Program-made: the position numbers and the translations under genes
In this document: one piece after another, positions 55,943 through 60,275 of the stretch
How the letters are laid out: every line of letters begins with the position of its first letter
Position numbering within the stretch: position 1 is the stretch's first letter
From: Channallabes apus
Lineage: Eukaryota; Chordata; Actinopteri; Siluriformes; Clariidae
Direction of reading: 5' to 3'
DNA: 64,000 nucleotides
Assembly: GCA_030522415.1 (NCBI GenBank)
Contig: CM060109.1
Coordinates: forward strand, 30,339,892 to 30,403,891
Notes under the pieces: model-generated
Told to the model about the DNA's origin: nothing
Databases searched by the model: none
What the model saw: the letters and a program-made list of their open reading frames with translations, nothing else

Positions 55943-57946
55943 TGTGTGTGTGTCCACATCATGCCATGAATAAAAGACATCAACCATGACCTCAGAAATG
56001 GAAATGTTGATACTTATCATTCTGAGAAGGCAATTTTAAAACAAGATGAAATTCACAATTCTATAGTGATAAAGATTGTTTACAAATAGAGAGTTTTTAA
56101 GCAAGTTGCCAATCTTCCCAGGAGTGGGCAACTCCGAAAATTTAGTCCAAGGTCAGTCTATGCGAAGAAATATAAAGAGACCTACAGGCTTGTGTAAGCA
56201 CATGGCAACACAATGAGGAAAAAAAAAAGACTGAACAATTACAGCTTTCATGGAAGGATGGCTAGTTAAAAGCATCTTCTCTTCAAAAATAATCTTTCAA
56301 TGACATTTTGCATGACATTTGCAGAATCATGTCTGAACAAACCACAAAAGCATTGGAATTATAGCCATCCAACTGATGAGAACAAGGAGAAGATGTTTAG
56401 TCATCATTTCCAGTGACATGTTTGGTAAATGTCTGTCAACGCTGTAAACAACGTGAAAAAATGAAATTCTTTTAGAAAACATTTACTTCAAGTAATTCAT
56501 TCTATTGGTCATTCTACATGTTGCTGGATTATACAACACAATACAGTGCAAATGCTGCATGTTTATTAAGTAGCTGTTCAGGGAAAATGGATGTGCCAAT
56601 GGAATTGAAGGAGGTCATCTTTAGGCTAAACAAATTAAATTGACTTACAAGACCTTTTTGGATTTTGCTATATGACACCTAAGCCTCTAATTTGCATACA
56701 AAATTGTCAAAATGAGTGGAAAAGATGAATATGAAAAAAGGAAGCATGGTGAAGGCAGTGTTATATCATGAGCATGGATTACCACCAATGGAACTCTATC
56801 ATTTGAACTTATTAATAATGTGACTGTAGAAGTAGGATGATTTTTGAATTGCATAGAGATATACTTTCCGCTCAGCCTAAGTCAAATCCTGCAAACTGCT
56901 AAGATGGTGCTTTACAGTACAGCTAGACACTGACCCAAAACGTATACCCATAAAACTGGATACAGCAACACCTACCAGCAAGCAGTAATTAATGACAGTT
57001 AGAGAAAAGGCCTGGCAAGGCATCGTATGGAAACAACAGTATTTAGGGAGGTCCATGGGTTCAGTCAGTCACTGACAGAAAAAGTTTCTGCATTCAAGCA
57101 CTTAAAATGTTGCTAATAATGATTTTGTGAAAATGTAGGGAATACGTAAAAATGTCTTGATTGAATGTAACTTGAATGCTCCGGTTCAAGCATATTGCGG
57201 TTCAGAAGCAAAAGTTCAAAAATGATTTTGTTAATCAAAAACTTAAATAAACCTTAATTAGGTTAATACTAACTGACATTGTTTGCTTGTGTGTGTGTGT
57301 GCGTGCGTGTGTGTGTGAGTGCGCGTGTGTGTGCGCGTGCATATATAGTATTAAAAGGCACAGCACAAAACCTGAAATACTTTACTTCCAAATGTATTTC
57401 CAAATTCATAAGACTATAGCTGATTATACTGTATACTAATTCAACTCTGAATGGAAATAAAACTATTCCAGAGTAAAATGCGGTCTAACAAAGTGTGACT
57501 TTTTTTTGACCATGCAATGTGCAATGTACGAACTGTACTGAACTTTGCAGAGGTAAAAGCAGTAGTGAAATACAACAATACGTGCCTTTGTCATGTTGTC
57601 GTATGTATCTTATATACTATACAGCATATAAACGCAATTAAATATACAACCCCTTACATACAGTATATCCTGTGCTATAGACCACTTACTATAGCTGTAC
57701 GTAAATGTCATCTTTTGACATCAAGGCTACCTTTAACTGCCTGAATAAATGTATGTTAAACGCATGAATGAACACAGATATGTAGGTAAGCAGTACAAAT
57801 TTTTATAATGTACCTGTTCCAGGGCAGTTCTTTTCATCTTCTCCTGTCTTACAGTCTTCTTGGCCATCACATAGCCACTTAGCTGAAATGCAGAGGTTGT
57901 TGTGGCACCGGAACTGGTCTTGCGCGCAGCCGGCTTCACAGTCCTT
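14453..57946 (-). CDS. lrp1b: lrp1b, LDL receptor-related protein 1B, 3' part (24 coding exons, 5' end outside window)
   Basis: LRP1B is a giant type I endocytic receptor of the LDL-receptor family that acts at the cell surface. Coding exons, in transcript order, are 57946-57814, 55400-55294, 54927-54795, 54551-54426, 53361-53239, 53039-52899, 52306-52172, 50514-50395, 49357-49116, 48835-48612, 46225-46119, 45437-45321, 45163-44990, 24601-24476, 22932-22768, 21168-21007, 20364-20190, 19446-19342, 17931-17818, 16952-16876, 16376-16286, 15929-15779, 15422-15348 and 14593-14453. All have AG/GT borders and compatible phases, giving 1,087 residues. The order is six LDL-A repeats, EGF, EGF-Ca, YWTD propeller, EGF repeats, transmembrane helix and a tail with NPSY and NPVY. 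Assignment to LRP1B rather than LRP1 rests on the transmembrane stretch [12 protein letters not shown], the tail motif [14 protein letters not shown] and the C-terminus ending IRETAA. Human LRP1B is about 4,600 residues, so roughly 3,500 are encoded upstream of 64,000. No promoter is in the window. Confidence 0.95.
15348..15422 (-). CDS. lrp1b: lrp1b window exon 23: frame-neutral tail exon (tentative)
   Basis: This 75-bp open segment lies between TATTGCAG and GTGAAG, and both borders fall between codons. It would add 25 residues ([20 protein letters not shown] at its end) between the NPSY exon and the NPVY exon. Human LRP1B has a 33-residue alternatively spliced insert at this point, but the sequences are not obviously related. 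The neighbouring exons also join in frame without it. Confidence 0.6.
15779..15929 (-). CDS. lrp1b: lrp1b window exon 22: cytoplasmic tail with NPSY
   Basis: This 151-bp exon encodes [20 protein letters not shown] then [23 protein letters not shown] is the membrane-proximal NPxY adaptor-binding motif of the tail. It ends in frame at LDPHK before the donor GTTTGT, which is a weak site. Confidence 0.94.
16286..16376 (-). CDS. lrp1b: lrp1b window exon 21: transmembrane helix
   Basis: This 91-bp exon encodes [20 protein letters not shown] then [10 protein letters not shown]. That is a single hydrophobic span of about 23 residues followed by a basic stop-transfer sequence, as expected for a type I receptor. 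The donor is GTATTG, which is non-consensus but usable. Confidence 0.95.
16876..16952 (-). CDS. lrp1b: lrp1b window exon 20: last EGF half and juxtamembrane segment
   Basis: This 77-bp exon encodes [20 protein letters not shown] then DNTPGG. The stretch [15 protein letters not shown] is almost identical to human LRP1B just outside the membrane. The frame picks the acceptor TTAATCAG over a second AG seven bases in. Confidence 0.93.
17818..17931 (-). CDS. lrp1b: lrp1b window exon 19: extra EGF cassette exon
   Basis: This 114-bp exon encodes [20 protein letters not shown] then [17 protein letters not shown]. It adds the end of one EGF module and most of another; with the next exon this completes a six-cysteine EGF repeat. 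Both borders have the same phase (two bases into a codon), so skipping it preserves the frame. I do not recall a counterpart in human LRP1B or LRP1. Splice sites are TTCTTGCAG and GTAGGT. Confidence 0.85.
18053..18350. mobile_element. Short non-autonomous DNA transposon in an lrp1b intron
   Basis: The ends form an inverted repeat. Near 18,058-18,080 the sequence reads tcgattaaccataacattg, and at 18,328-18,350 taatgttatggctgatcgg then tgta. This end resembles a family common in fish genomes. The roughly 300-bp body has no transposase domain. Confidence 0.6.
19342..19446 (-). CDS. lrp1b: lrp1b window exon 18: EGF repeat
   Basis: This 105-bp exon encodes [20 protein letters not shown] then [15 protein letters not shown]. 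It ends two bases into a codon at a GTGAGT donor, so it can splice in frame either to the next exon or directly to the one after it. Confidence 0.94.
20190..20364 (-). CDS. lrp1b: lrp1b window exon 17: EGF repeats
   Basis: This 175-bp exon encodes [20 protein letters not shown] then [12 protein letters not shown] and the start of the next repeat, [20 protein letters not shown]. The CHHYCVNS stretch is a good LRP1B marker. The acceptor is ATGACAG and the donor is GTATGT. Confidence 0.95.
21007..21168 (-). CDS. lrp1b: lrp1b window exon 16: EGF repeats
   Basis: This 162-bp exon completes one EGF repeat ([12 protein letters not shown]) and encodes the next ([20 protein letters not shown], then [12 protein letters not shown]). 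The acceptor is CCCCATAG and the donor is GTAAGT. Confidence 0.95.
22036..22104. repeat. Palindromic AAT/ATT microsatellite
   Basis: A run of taa units turns directly into a run of tta units, so the whole tract can fold on itself. It lies in the intron between window exons 15 and 16 of lrp1b. Confidence 0.9.
22768..22932 (-). CDS. lrp1b: lrp1b window exon 15: EGF repeat
   Basis: This 165-bp exon encodes one EGF repeat ([20 protein letters not shown], then [13 protein letters not shown]) and the first half of the next (YCLNGGTC). The acceptor is GCTAAAG and the donor is GTAAGA. Confidence 0.94.
23440..24380. mobile_element. Mixed Tc1-like transposon fossils in an lrp1b intron
   Basis: Near 23,515-23,570 the sequence reads, on the minus strand, like the PEHCWDELE region of a Tc1-like transposase. 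Near 23,855-23,920 another piece is also antisense, while 24,170-24,360 (gggatgtgctggacaaacaa) is in the sense orientation. All are badly decayed. I cannot separate the individual insertions. Confidence 0.5.
24476..24601 (-). CDS. lrp1b: lrp1b window exon 14: EGF-like module after the propeller
   Basis: This 126-bp exon encodes [20 protein letters not shown] then [14 protein letters not shown], the EGF module that packs against each LRP propeller. It follows a 20-kb intron. The acceptor is TTTTCAG and the donor is GTCAGA. Confidence 0.94.
25875..26484. mobile_element. Long-armed palindromic DNA transposon relic (about 600 bp)
   Basis: The inner inverted repeat is attgccaaaagtattcg near 25,971, matched by cgaatacttttggcaat at 26,366-26,382. 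The symmetry extends outward, from gagagctaccagtgtgatat near 25,891 to its complement near 26,445-26,475. Arms are therefore about 150 bp each around a short transposase-free core. It lies in the 20-kb lrp1b intron. Confidence 0.65.
26556..26634 (+). mobile_element. L2 LINE 3' end fragment
   Basis: This 79-bp piece matches the last bases of the L2 copy at 4,850-6,903, including ccattgttaaaagcgctata and the gaattgaa tail. It is an extremely 5'-truncated insertion. Confidence 0.8.
27103..28620 (+). mobile_element. Tc1-like transposon fossil
   Basis: It begins with actacccaaaagttttgggg, a known fish Tc1-type end. Transposase remnants follow in order: [15 protein letters not shown] (27,508-27,553), [18 protein letters not shown] near 27,820-27,880, a [11 protein letters not shown] segment near 28,040-28,100, and NDNKAVIAA near 28,420-28,446. 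Multiple stops and frameshifts make it inactive. An unrelated-looking antisense open frame over 27,290-27,745 is probably a shadow. Confidence 0.6.
29110..30345 (+). other. Unclassified GC-richer segment, possibly a solo LTR
   Basis: From about 29,700 to 30,300 base composition differs from the AT-rich intron. The stretch ends with attaaacccaagactctgct followed by cttgtgactttcgttga, which resembles a polyadenylation signal and R/U5-like end of a fish LTR. I found no second copy, target duplication or pol sequence, so this is weak. Confidence 0.25.
30350..30390. repeat. (TA)n microsatellite
   Basis: Uninterrupted TA dinucleotides beside the SINE tail. Confidence 0.95.
30391..30770 (-). mobile_element. 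tRNA-derived SINE
   Basis: Read on the minus strand it starts gcgcggtggtgtagtggtt. It contains an A box TGGTGTAGTGG and a B box at 30,711-30,721 (GGTTCGATTCC), the internal RNA polymerase III promoter of a tRNA-derived element. A body of about 300 bp follows and ends in a (GAAT)n tail at 30,391-30,412. The family is abundant in teleosts. It is intronic and antisense-neutral, being on the same strand as lrp1b. Confidence 0.8.
30782..32401 (+). mobile_element. Tc1-type transposon copy B (young, 1,620 bp, two nonsense codons)
   Basis: Inverted ends begin cagtggtgtgaaaaactat, flanked by TA inside a TA microsatellite. The transposase starts at 31,161 ([20 protein letters not shown]) with an HTH region and [13 protein letters not shown]. 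Its frame is stopped by TGA at 31,611-31,613, where the other copies have tryptophan of WTDE, and by TAA at 31,632-31,634. Otherwise the frame continues to KGGPTSY at 32,183. The catalytic residues are D at 31,617, D at 31,890 and E at 31,995, spaced DD34E. Confidence 0.95.
32402..32463. repeat. (TA)n(TG)n microsatellite
   Basis: Compound dinucleotide repeat directly at the right end of Tc1 copy B. Confidence 0.95.
32880..33665 (+). mobile_element. Tc1-like transposase fossil
   Basis: Broken frames read EKVMWTNE (near 33,190), [20 protein letters not shown] (about 33,411-33,470) and a weak third-acid region. This is the order expected for a Tc1 catalytic domain. Several stops are present. 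Confidence 0.6.
34988..35057. repeat. (CA)n(TA)n microsatellite
   Basis: Compound simple repeat at the edge of a Tc1 fragment. Confidence 0.9.
35063..35413 (-). mobile_element. Tc1-like transposon, truncated 3' part
   Basis: An end-like sequence (cactcacctaaaggattatt) starts the piece. The minus-strand frame reads [31 protein letters not shown] and [12 protein letters not shown], the C-terminal third of a Tc1 transposase. It belongs to the same family as the fossil at 4,605-7,475. The rest of the element is missing beyond 35,413. Confidence 0.85.
35914..35928. repeat. Target-site duplication, left copy
   Basis: The 15-bp sequence ggccaagtttactat is repeated exactly at 39,240-39,254, bracketing the LINE between them. 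Confidence 0.9.
35929..39239 (-). mobile_element. Near-complete non-LTR retrotransposon with AP endonuclease and reverse transcriptase
   Basis: The 3.3-kb insert is flanked by a perfect 15-bp target duplication and ends with an (ATGG)n-like tail at 35,929-35,950. From the 5' side, the endonuclease region reads [13 protein letters not shown] (near 38,790), [13 protein letters not shown] (near 38,400), then [10 protein letters not shown] and [10 protein letters not shown] (near 38,200). The reverse transcriptase (37,443-36,370) has [24 protein letters not shown] and [11 protein letters not shown] (FADD near 36,730). A C-terminal region has [16 protein letters not shown]. Frameshifts near 36,520, 37,440, 37,670 and in the endonuclease make it inactive. 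It is much GC-richer than its surroundings. I do not assign a clade. Confidence 0.9.
39240..39254. repeat. Target-site duplication, right copy
   Basis: Exact repeat of 35,914-35,928. Confidence 0.9.
39398..39462 (+). repeat. tRNA-like sequence, probably a SINE head
   Basis: The stretch has degenerate A-box (tgatgcagcgg) and B-box (gggtttgatcc) similarity at tRNA-like spacing. Each box carries a mismatch and the stems do not close well, so I do not call it a tRNA gene. Confidence 0.45.
39574..39611. repeat. (TG)n(AG)n microsatellite
   Basis: Compound dinucleotide repeat. Confidence 0.9.
39739..41357 (-). mobile_element. Tc1-type transposon copy C (young, 1,619 bp, frameshifted)
   Basis: Ends begin cagtggtgtgaaaaactat with TA on both sides (39,737-39,738 and 41,358-41,359). 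The minus-strand transposase starts at 40,978 (MPRSKEIQ) and is intact through the HTH domains to about 40,571. A frameshift follows near 40,568, the WTDE segment is in a second frame (40,531-40,313), and a frameshift near 40,318 puts DNDPKH and LNPIE in a third. It keeps the tryptophan codon that copy B has lost. Confidence 0.94.
41358..43360. other. Intronic sequence, nothing recognised
   Basis: AT-rich part of the 20-kb lrp1b intron. Short open frames carry no domain I recognise. The part around 42,700-43,350 may be Tc1-like debris, but no motif is clear. Confidence 0.4.
43363..43421. repeat. (CA)n microsatellite
   Basis: CA repeats with occasional cacgca and cacaga variants. Confidence 0.95.
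43811..43872. repeat. (TA)n microsatellite
   Basis: About 30 uninterrupted TA units. Confidence 0.95.
43905..44014. mobile_element. One end of a MITE-like element
   Basis: The sequence ends tgccgaggtaccactg, the complement of a cagtggtacctcggca end seen on fish Tc1-related MITEs. The opposite end is not evident, perhaps lost in the neighbouring TA tract. Confidence 0.4.
44440..44935 (+). mobile_element. Tc1-like transposase fossil
   Basis: Broken frames give an HTH-like region with KDSGETSS, then [10 protein letters not shown] and [10 protein letters not shown] near 44,850-44,915. The FDES part marks the first catalytic acid region. Remaining parts are lost before the lrp1b exon at 44,990. 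Confidence 0.55.
44990..45163 (-). CDS. lrp1b: lrp1b window exon 13: last propeller blade
   Basis: This 174-bp exon encodes [20 protein letters not shown] then [15 protein letters not shown], closing the propeller. The degenerate IYG in place of YWTD is shared with human LRP1B and LRP1. The donor GTAAGA opens the 20-kb intron. Confidence 0.95.
45321..45437 (-). CDS. lrp1b: lrp1b window exon 12: propeller blade
   Basis: This 117-bp exon encodes [20 protein letters not shown] then [24 protein letters not shown] is the blade signature. The acceptor is CCCATAG and the donor is GTAAGT. Confidence 0.95.
45438..46118. other. lrp1b intron without recognised elements
   Basis: AT-rich intron between window exons 11 and 12. 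I see nothing else in it. Confidence 0.6.
46119..46225 (-). CDS. lrp1b: lrp1b window exon 11: propeller blade
   Basis: This 107-bp exon encodes [20 protein letters not shown] then [21 protein letters not shown] occupies the YWTD position, and IEESAMDG is the usual blade motif following it. The acceptor is CTGTTACAG and the donor is GTAATG. Confidence 0.95.
47078..47879. mobile_element. Non-autonomous DNA transposon (802 bp) carrying a long GT repeat
   Basis: The ends are inverted: cagtggaaccttggattgcg at the left and caaggttccactg at the right. Both sides have TA, suggesting Tc1/mariner-type mobilisation. There is no transposase. A (TG)n tract of about 88 bp (47,301-47,388) lies inside. The element is intronic, between window exons 10 and 11. 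Confidence 0.75.
47301..47388. repeat. (TG)n microsatellite
   Basis: Almost uninterrupted TG units inside the DNA transposon at 47,078-47,879. Confidence 0.95.
48612..48835 (-). CDS. lrp1b: lrp1b window exon 10: propeller blades
   Basis: This 224-bp exon starts in frame with [20 protein letters not shown] then [13 protein letters not shown], which closely matches LRP1B. It ends with [14 protein letters not shown], two bases into a codon, at a GTAACC donor. It contains a canonical YWTD motif. Confidence 0.95.
49116..49357 (-). CDS. lrp1b: lrp1b window exon 9: start of YWTD beta-propeller
   Basis: This 242-bp exon begins [18 protein letters not shown], matching the start of the last LRP1B propeller, and ends in frame at NDGII before a GTAAGT donor. 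The blade motif is degenerate ([11 protein letters not shown]). The segment before the border reads [18 protein letters not shown]. It has no R-x-K/R-R furin-type site, unlike human LRP1B as I remember it (see findings). Confidence 0.94.
49358..50394. other. lrp1b intron without recognised elements
   Basis: AT-rich intron between window exons 8 and 9. No coding or repeat signature was recognised apart from AT-rich runs. Confidence 0.55.
50395..50514 (-). CDS. lrp1b: lrp1b window exon 8: calcium-binding-type EGF module
   Basis: This 120-bp exon encodes [20 protein letters not shown] followed by YKCTCD. The N-E-C start and the aromatic residue after the fourth cysteine match the calcium-binding EGF that precedes each LRP propeller. 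The acceptor is TTTTGTAG and the donor is GTAAGG. Confidence 0.95.
50690..51055. repeat. Unclassified GC-rich interspersed repeat
   Basis: This 365-bp block is far GC-richer than its intron, with tcctccccgtcactaggggg and cgcgtgacgcc near its start. It looks like a fish interspersed repeat (possibly SINE-like or a MITE). I see neither polymerase III boxes nor inverted ends. Confidence 0.4.
51057..51143. repeat. (CA)n microsatellite
   Basis: CA units with three cata interruptions. Confidence 0.95.
51376..51427. repeat. (TG)n microsatellite
   Basis: Uninterrupted TG units. Confidence 0.95.
52172..52306 (-). CDS. lrp1b: lrp1b window exon 7: EGF-like module
   Basis: This 135-bp exon encodes an EGF-like module ([14 protein letters not shown], then [16 protein letters not shown]) linking the LDL-A cluster to the propeller. 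The acceptor is CATTCCAG and the donor is GTGCAG, which is weaker than most in this gene. Confidence 0.93.
52495..52690 (+). mobile_element. Tc1-like 5' end fragment
   Basis: A fragmentary frame reads [16 protein letters not shown], related to the [22 protein letters not shown] of fish Tc1 transposases. The upstream ccagtcaaatgtttggacg resembles the element end. It lies in the intron between window exons 6 and 7. Confidence 0.55.
52899..53039 (-). CDS. lrp1b: lrp1b window exon 6: last LDL-A repeat of the cluster
   Basis: This 141-bp exon encodes [20 protein letters not shown] then [13 protein letters not shown]. The acidic signature has an additional glycine (GDGGSDE rather than GDGSDE). Two AG acceptors lie close together (53,040 and about 15 bases further in); only the outer one keeps the frame. 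The donor is GTAAGT. Confidence 0.93.
53239..53361 (-). CDS. lrp1b: lrp1b window exon 5: LDL-A repeat
   Basis: This 123-bp exon encodes an LDL-A repeat ([20 protein letters not shown], then [12 protein letters not shown]). The acceptor is CTCTCCAG and the donor GTAAGT is canonical. Confidence 0.94.
53362..54425. other. lrp1b intron without recognised elements
   Basis: The only structure seen is a 30-bp tandem duplication at about 54,301-54,355 (ttgtctgtacaaataatatt). Confidence 0.55.
54426..54551 (-). CDS. lrp1b: lrp1b window exon 4: LDL-A repeat
   Basis: This 126-bp exon encodes [20 protein letters not shown] followed by [12 protein letters not shown], a textbook LDL-A calcium cage. Both borders split a codon after its first base. 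The acceptor is GATTACAG and the donor is GTGAGG. Confidence 0.95.
54795..54927 (-). CDS. lrp1b: lrp1b window exon 3: LDL-A repeat
   Basis: This 133-bp exon starts in frame with [15 protein letters not shown] and carries a full LDL-A repeat ending DHSDEENC. The acceptor is CTCACCAG and the donor is GTACAT. MDCV-ECKED is characteristic of this position in LRP1B. Confidence 0.94.
55294..55400 (-). CDS. lrp1b: lrp1b window exon 2: LDL-A repeat
   Basis: This 107-bp exon encodes an LDL-A repeat ([20 protein letters not shown], then NCPDSSDE) and ends in frame right after SDE, at a GTATGT donor. The acceptor is TTTTGCAG. It joins exon 1 across a codon split after its first base. Confidence 0.93.
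55848..55952. repeat. (TG)n microsatellite
   Basis: About 105 bp of TG units with one interruption each of tagg and tttg. Confidence 0.95.
56080..57130 (+). mobile_element. Heavily decayed Tc1-like transposon
   Basis: Fragments in shifting frames resemble a Tc1 transposase: an [13 protein letters not shown] linker near 56,110-56,150, a KHGEGSV segment near 56,745-56,765, and a TARH-PKTYTHK segment near 56,925-56,955. The intron is between window exons 1 and 2. Confidence 0.5.
57283..57340. repeat. (TG)n-rich microsatellite
   Basis: Imperfect TG repeat with cgtg variants. Confidence 0.85.
57814..57946 (-). CDS. lrp1b: lrp1b window exon 1: LDL-A repeat
   Basis: This 133-bp exon begins in frame after a CAG acceptor and ends after one base of a codon at a GTACAT donor. 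It encodes one LDL-receptor class A repeat with six cysteines ([19 protein letters not shown], then [12 protein letters not shown]). The calcium-binding acidic cluster reads GEDE rather than GSDE, as it also does in human LRP1B at this position as I remember it. It is the most 5' exon I can find here; nothing between it and 64,000 looks like an LRP exon. Confidence 0.93.
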
Positions 57947-59280
57947 CTGGAAGAACCAAAAAAAAAATCACAGGAGAATGTGCTAAATTCAGCCTAATAC
58001 CCAAGTGTTAAAGTAACGGCCTTGTAAGACTTGACAAGTGTAGCCACAGAAACTGTAAGCTCAAAAACAACCTAAAGGTGGAAAATATTACTGTATGTTC
58101 ACATTGAACACCTTTTTTTTTTTTAAGATAATGAATCGTATGAGTTACTCATAACCACGCACTAGGACATATTTTCAATACTGCATTGGCAGCGACACAG
58201 CTTATAAATTGTTTACATACTCAGTATCTGAATGAAAGAACAACACTCACAAGGTGAAAATGTGTTTTGCCCTCTCCATTATTACTGTCAACACTGACCC
58301 AATGCTATTTGTAGCACTGGAAAACCTCTACATTCTCTGTGCAAATAGTAACTTGCGTTCCGAGCTCTTGCTTCATTCAGAATCTGCTCTTTTTGTTGAT
58401 GCAGTGTAGTAAACAATTTCACTCAAGTTCTTTGTAGGTGGCAATGGGTAGTTTTACAGGTGGAGTCTGCAGTGTTGAGTATGAAGGGAATGCAATCGAG
58501 GATGGTGCAACACAGCAGCACCTCACACACAGTGGGAAGTCTGACAAACTGAGACCTCCTGAGTAGAAAGCCCAACATCCCACTGATAATTGGTGTGCTG
58601 CACTGCTTTTCCTTTTCTAGGACTGGAAGCTGTATGTTGTTGAATGCATTAAAAAATAGAAAAGAAAAAAGGAATAGCACAGCATTCTTAACAAGAAATG
58701 TCTAGCAGGCAGAGACAAAATAAGGGAATAATTTTACCACAACAACCCTGGTGTATGTTTGTGGGTAGGACAGCTTCATACTAAAAGCATAAATTAAGCA
58801 ATATTACATGGGAGGGAATGCTGTACTGCTGTACTTGCGATCGTAGGGACGAGAGCGCAGCAGAATCCCAAACAGCTTTAAATGGAAGGGTATTGCGCTA
58901 TGTACGGTGACCAATCTATTGGCACATAAACACACACACACAAATTTGTGCCCTTGATCAGTGGTTGGAGAGCGAACTGAAATTCAGACTTGTAAAGAAA
59001 AGAGCACTTACAGTTCAAATAGAACTAAGAAGCAATTATTAAGGCGTCAAGGTGTTTTTTAAGATGACATAATATCAGATAGGATTTCTTTCTGAAAATG
59101 CTTCTGTGACTGGTTTTGAATTTGGACTTGGCAGGCAGTTGCTCTCTCCTCAGTATAGTAGACAGTACAGACAGTACATTCACCCCAGCTGCGACTGGGA
59201 GTTAGTGTAATTAACAGTTATTAGAATAGTTCGGACACAGAGTGATACATTTAGTTAAACGTCAATATGATGTTACCATC
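57947..59280. other. Upstream lrp1b intron, nothing recognised
   Basis: No LDL-A or EGF-like coding block and no terminal repeats were seen. The open stretch at 58,423-58,680 has no familiar domain. Confidence 0.5.
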
Positions 59281-59289
59281 CAACATGGT

Positions 59290-59600
59290 ATGATCCAGTA
59301 ATGCGGAAATGGCGGGTGCTGCTATTAGCGGCGAAGGAAAAGAGATGGAAAGAGTAATTAATCATTACGGAGTAAGAGTTAAATCGGATGTGCGCATTAC
59401 TGGATCTGCAACAGACCGCAAAGGATGATGGCCACGCCTGGGATGATGGGAATTGTAGTTCCCGCTACCTCCCGTTCGCTCCATTCGCCTGAGCAAACTT
59501 TTCTCAGAAGACCTATCGTTTTATCGTCATGCGACCATTATCGAAATAAATTGTTATTGCGGTACGACGGTATTTACAATACCGTTACATCCCTAGTATT
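59290..59600. mobile_element. Possible hAT-type transposon end
   Basis: The right edge reads aataccgttacatcccta, the complement of a tagggatgtaacggtatt end typical of fish hAT elements. The GC-richer interior shows no transposase. Confidence 0.4.
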
Positions 59601-59946
59601 AACTGTTGCATAAAATATATTGTTTCCACTGATATTTACATCTAGCAATCTTTGGATTTAAAAGCAACCAATTCTATACCAAGTCTATATTAAAAAAAAA
59701 ACTTAGCCAGGGCTGCATTCTGGTCAATGTGAACAGGATGCATTCTATCCAAACAAAATAAATATTTCCATAATGTATCCATTGTGGTGGAGGGCGTACA
59801 CATTAATACTGCTCTGAGTGCTCTCACTGCACCAACAGGGAACCTGTTGCTAATTTAAGTAGATGCACCTATATCTCAATCTATGTGCTATTACTACTTA
59901 ATAATAATTCCACAAAAACTCCTTAACATCTATCTGTTATGTGAAA

Positions 59947-60275
59947 CATCTCGGGTTACTGTGCTGTAACTCTGTTCCCTGAGAAGGCGGGAACGAGATG
60001 CTGCGTGAAAACGCTATGGGAACCATTTTGTCCTGTTGCCGGTTGTGAAGCATGTGTGCAAACGGCAAATTTTTTGGCTATATATAACCTCGGTCAGGTG
60101 ACGTCATCTGATTAGACGCAGCTGCAGGTTATAAATACTAGTAAGCCGGCGACAAACCTCAGGTTAATTTTTCTGAACGGACATCCGGTCACGTGGTAGT
60201 GCGGCATTAGGACGCAGCATCTCGTTCCCGCCTTTTCAGGGAACAGGGTTACAGCACAGTAACCCGAGACGTTCC
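59947..60275. repeat. Palindromic end segment of the second DIRS-type element
   Basis: The left arm (catctcgggttactgtgctg onward, 59,948-60,005) is the inverted complement of the right arm (60,217-60,275) over nearly 60 bp. The segment is homologous to 2,581-2,895 and sits at the same place relative to the recombinase remnant, in the opposite orientation. Confidence 0.75.
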
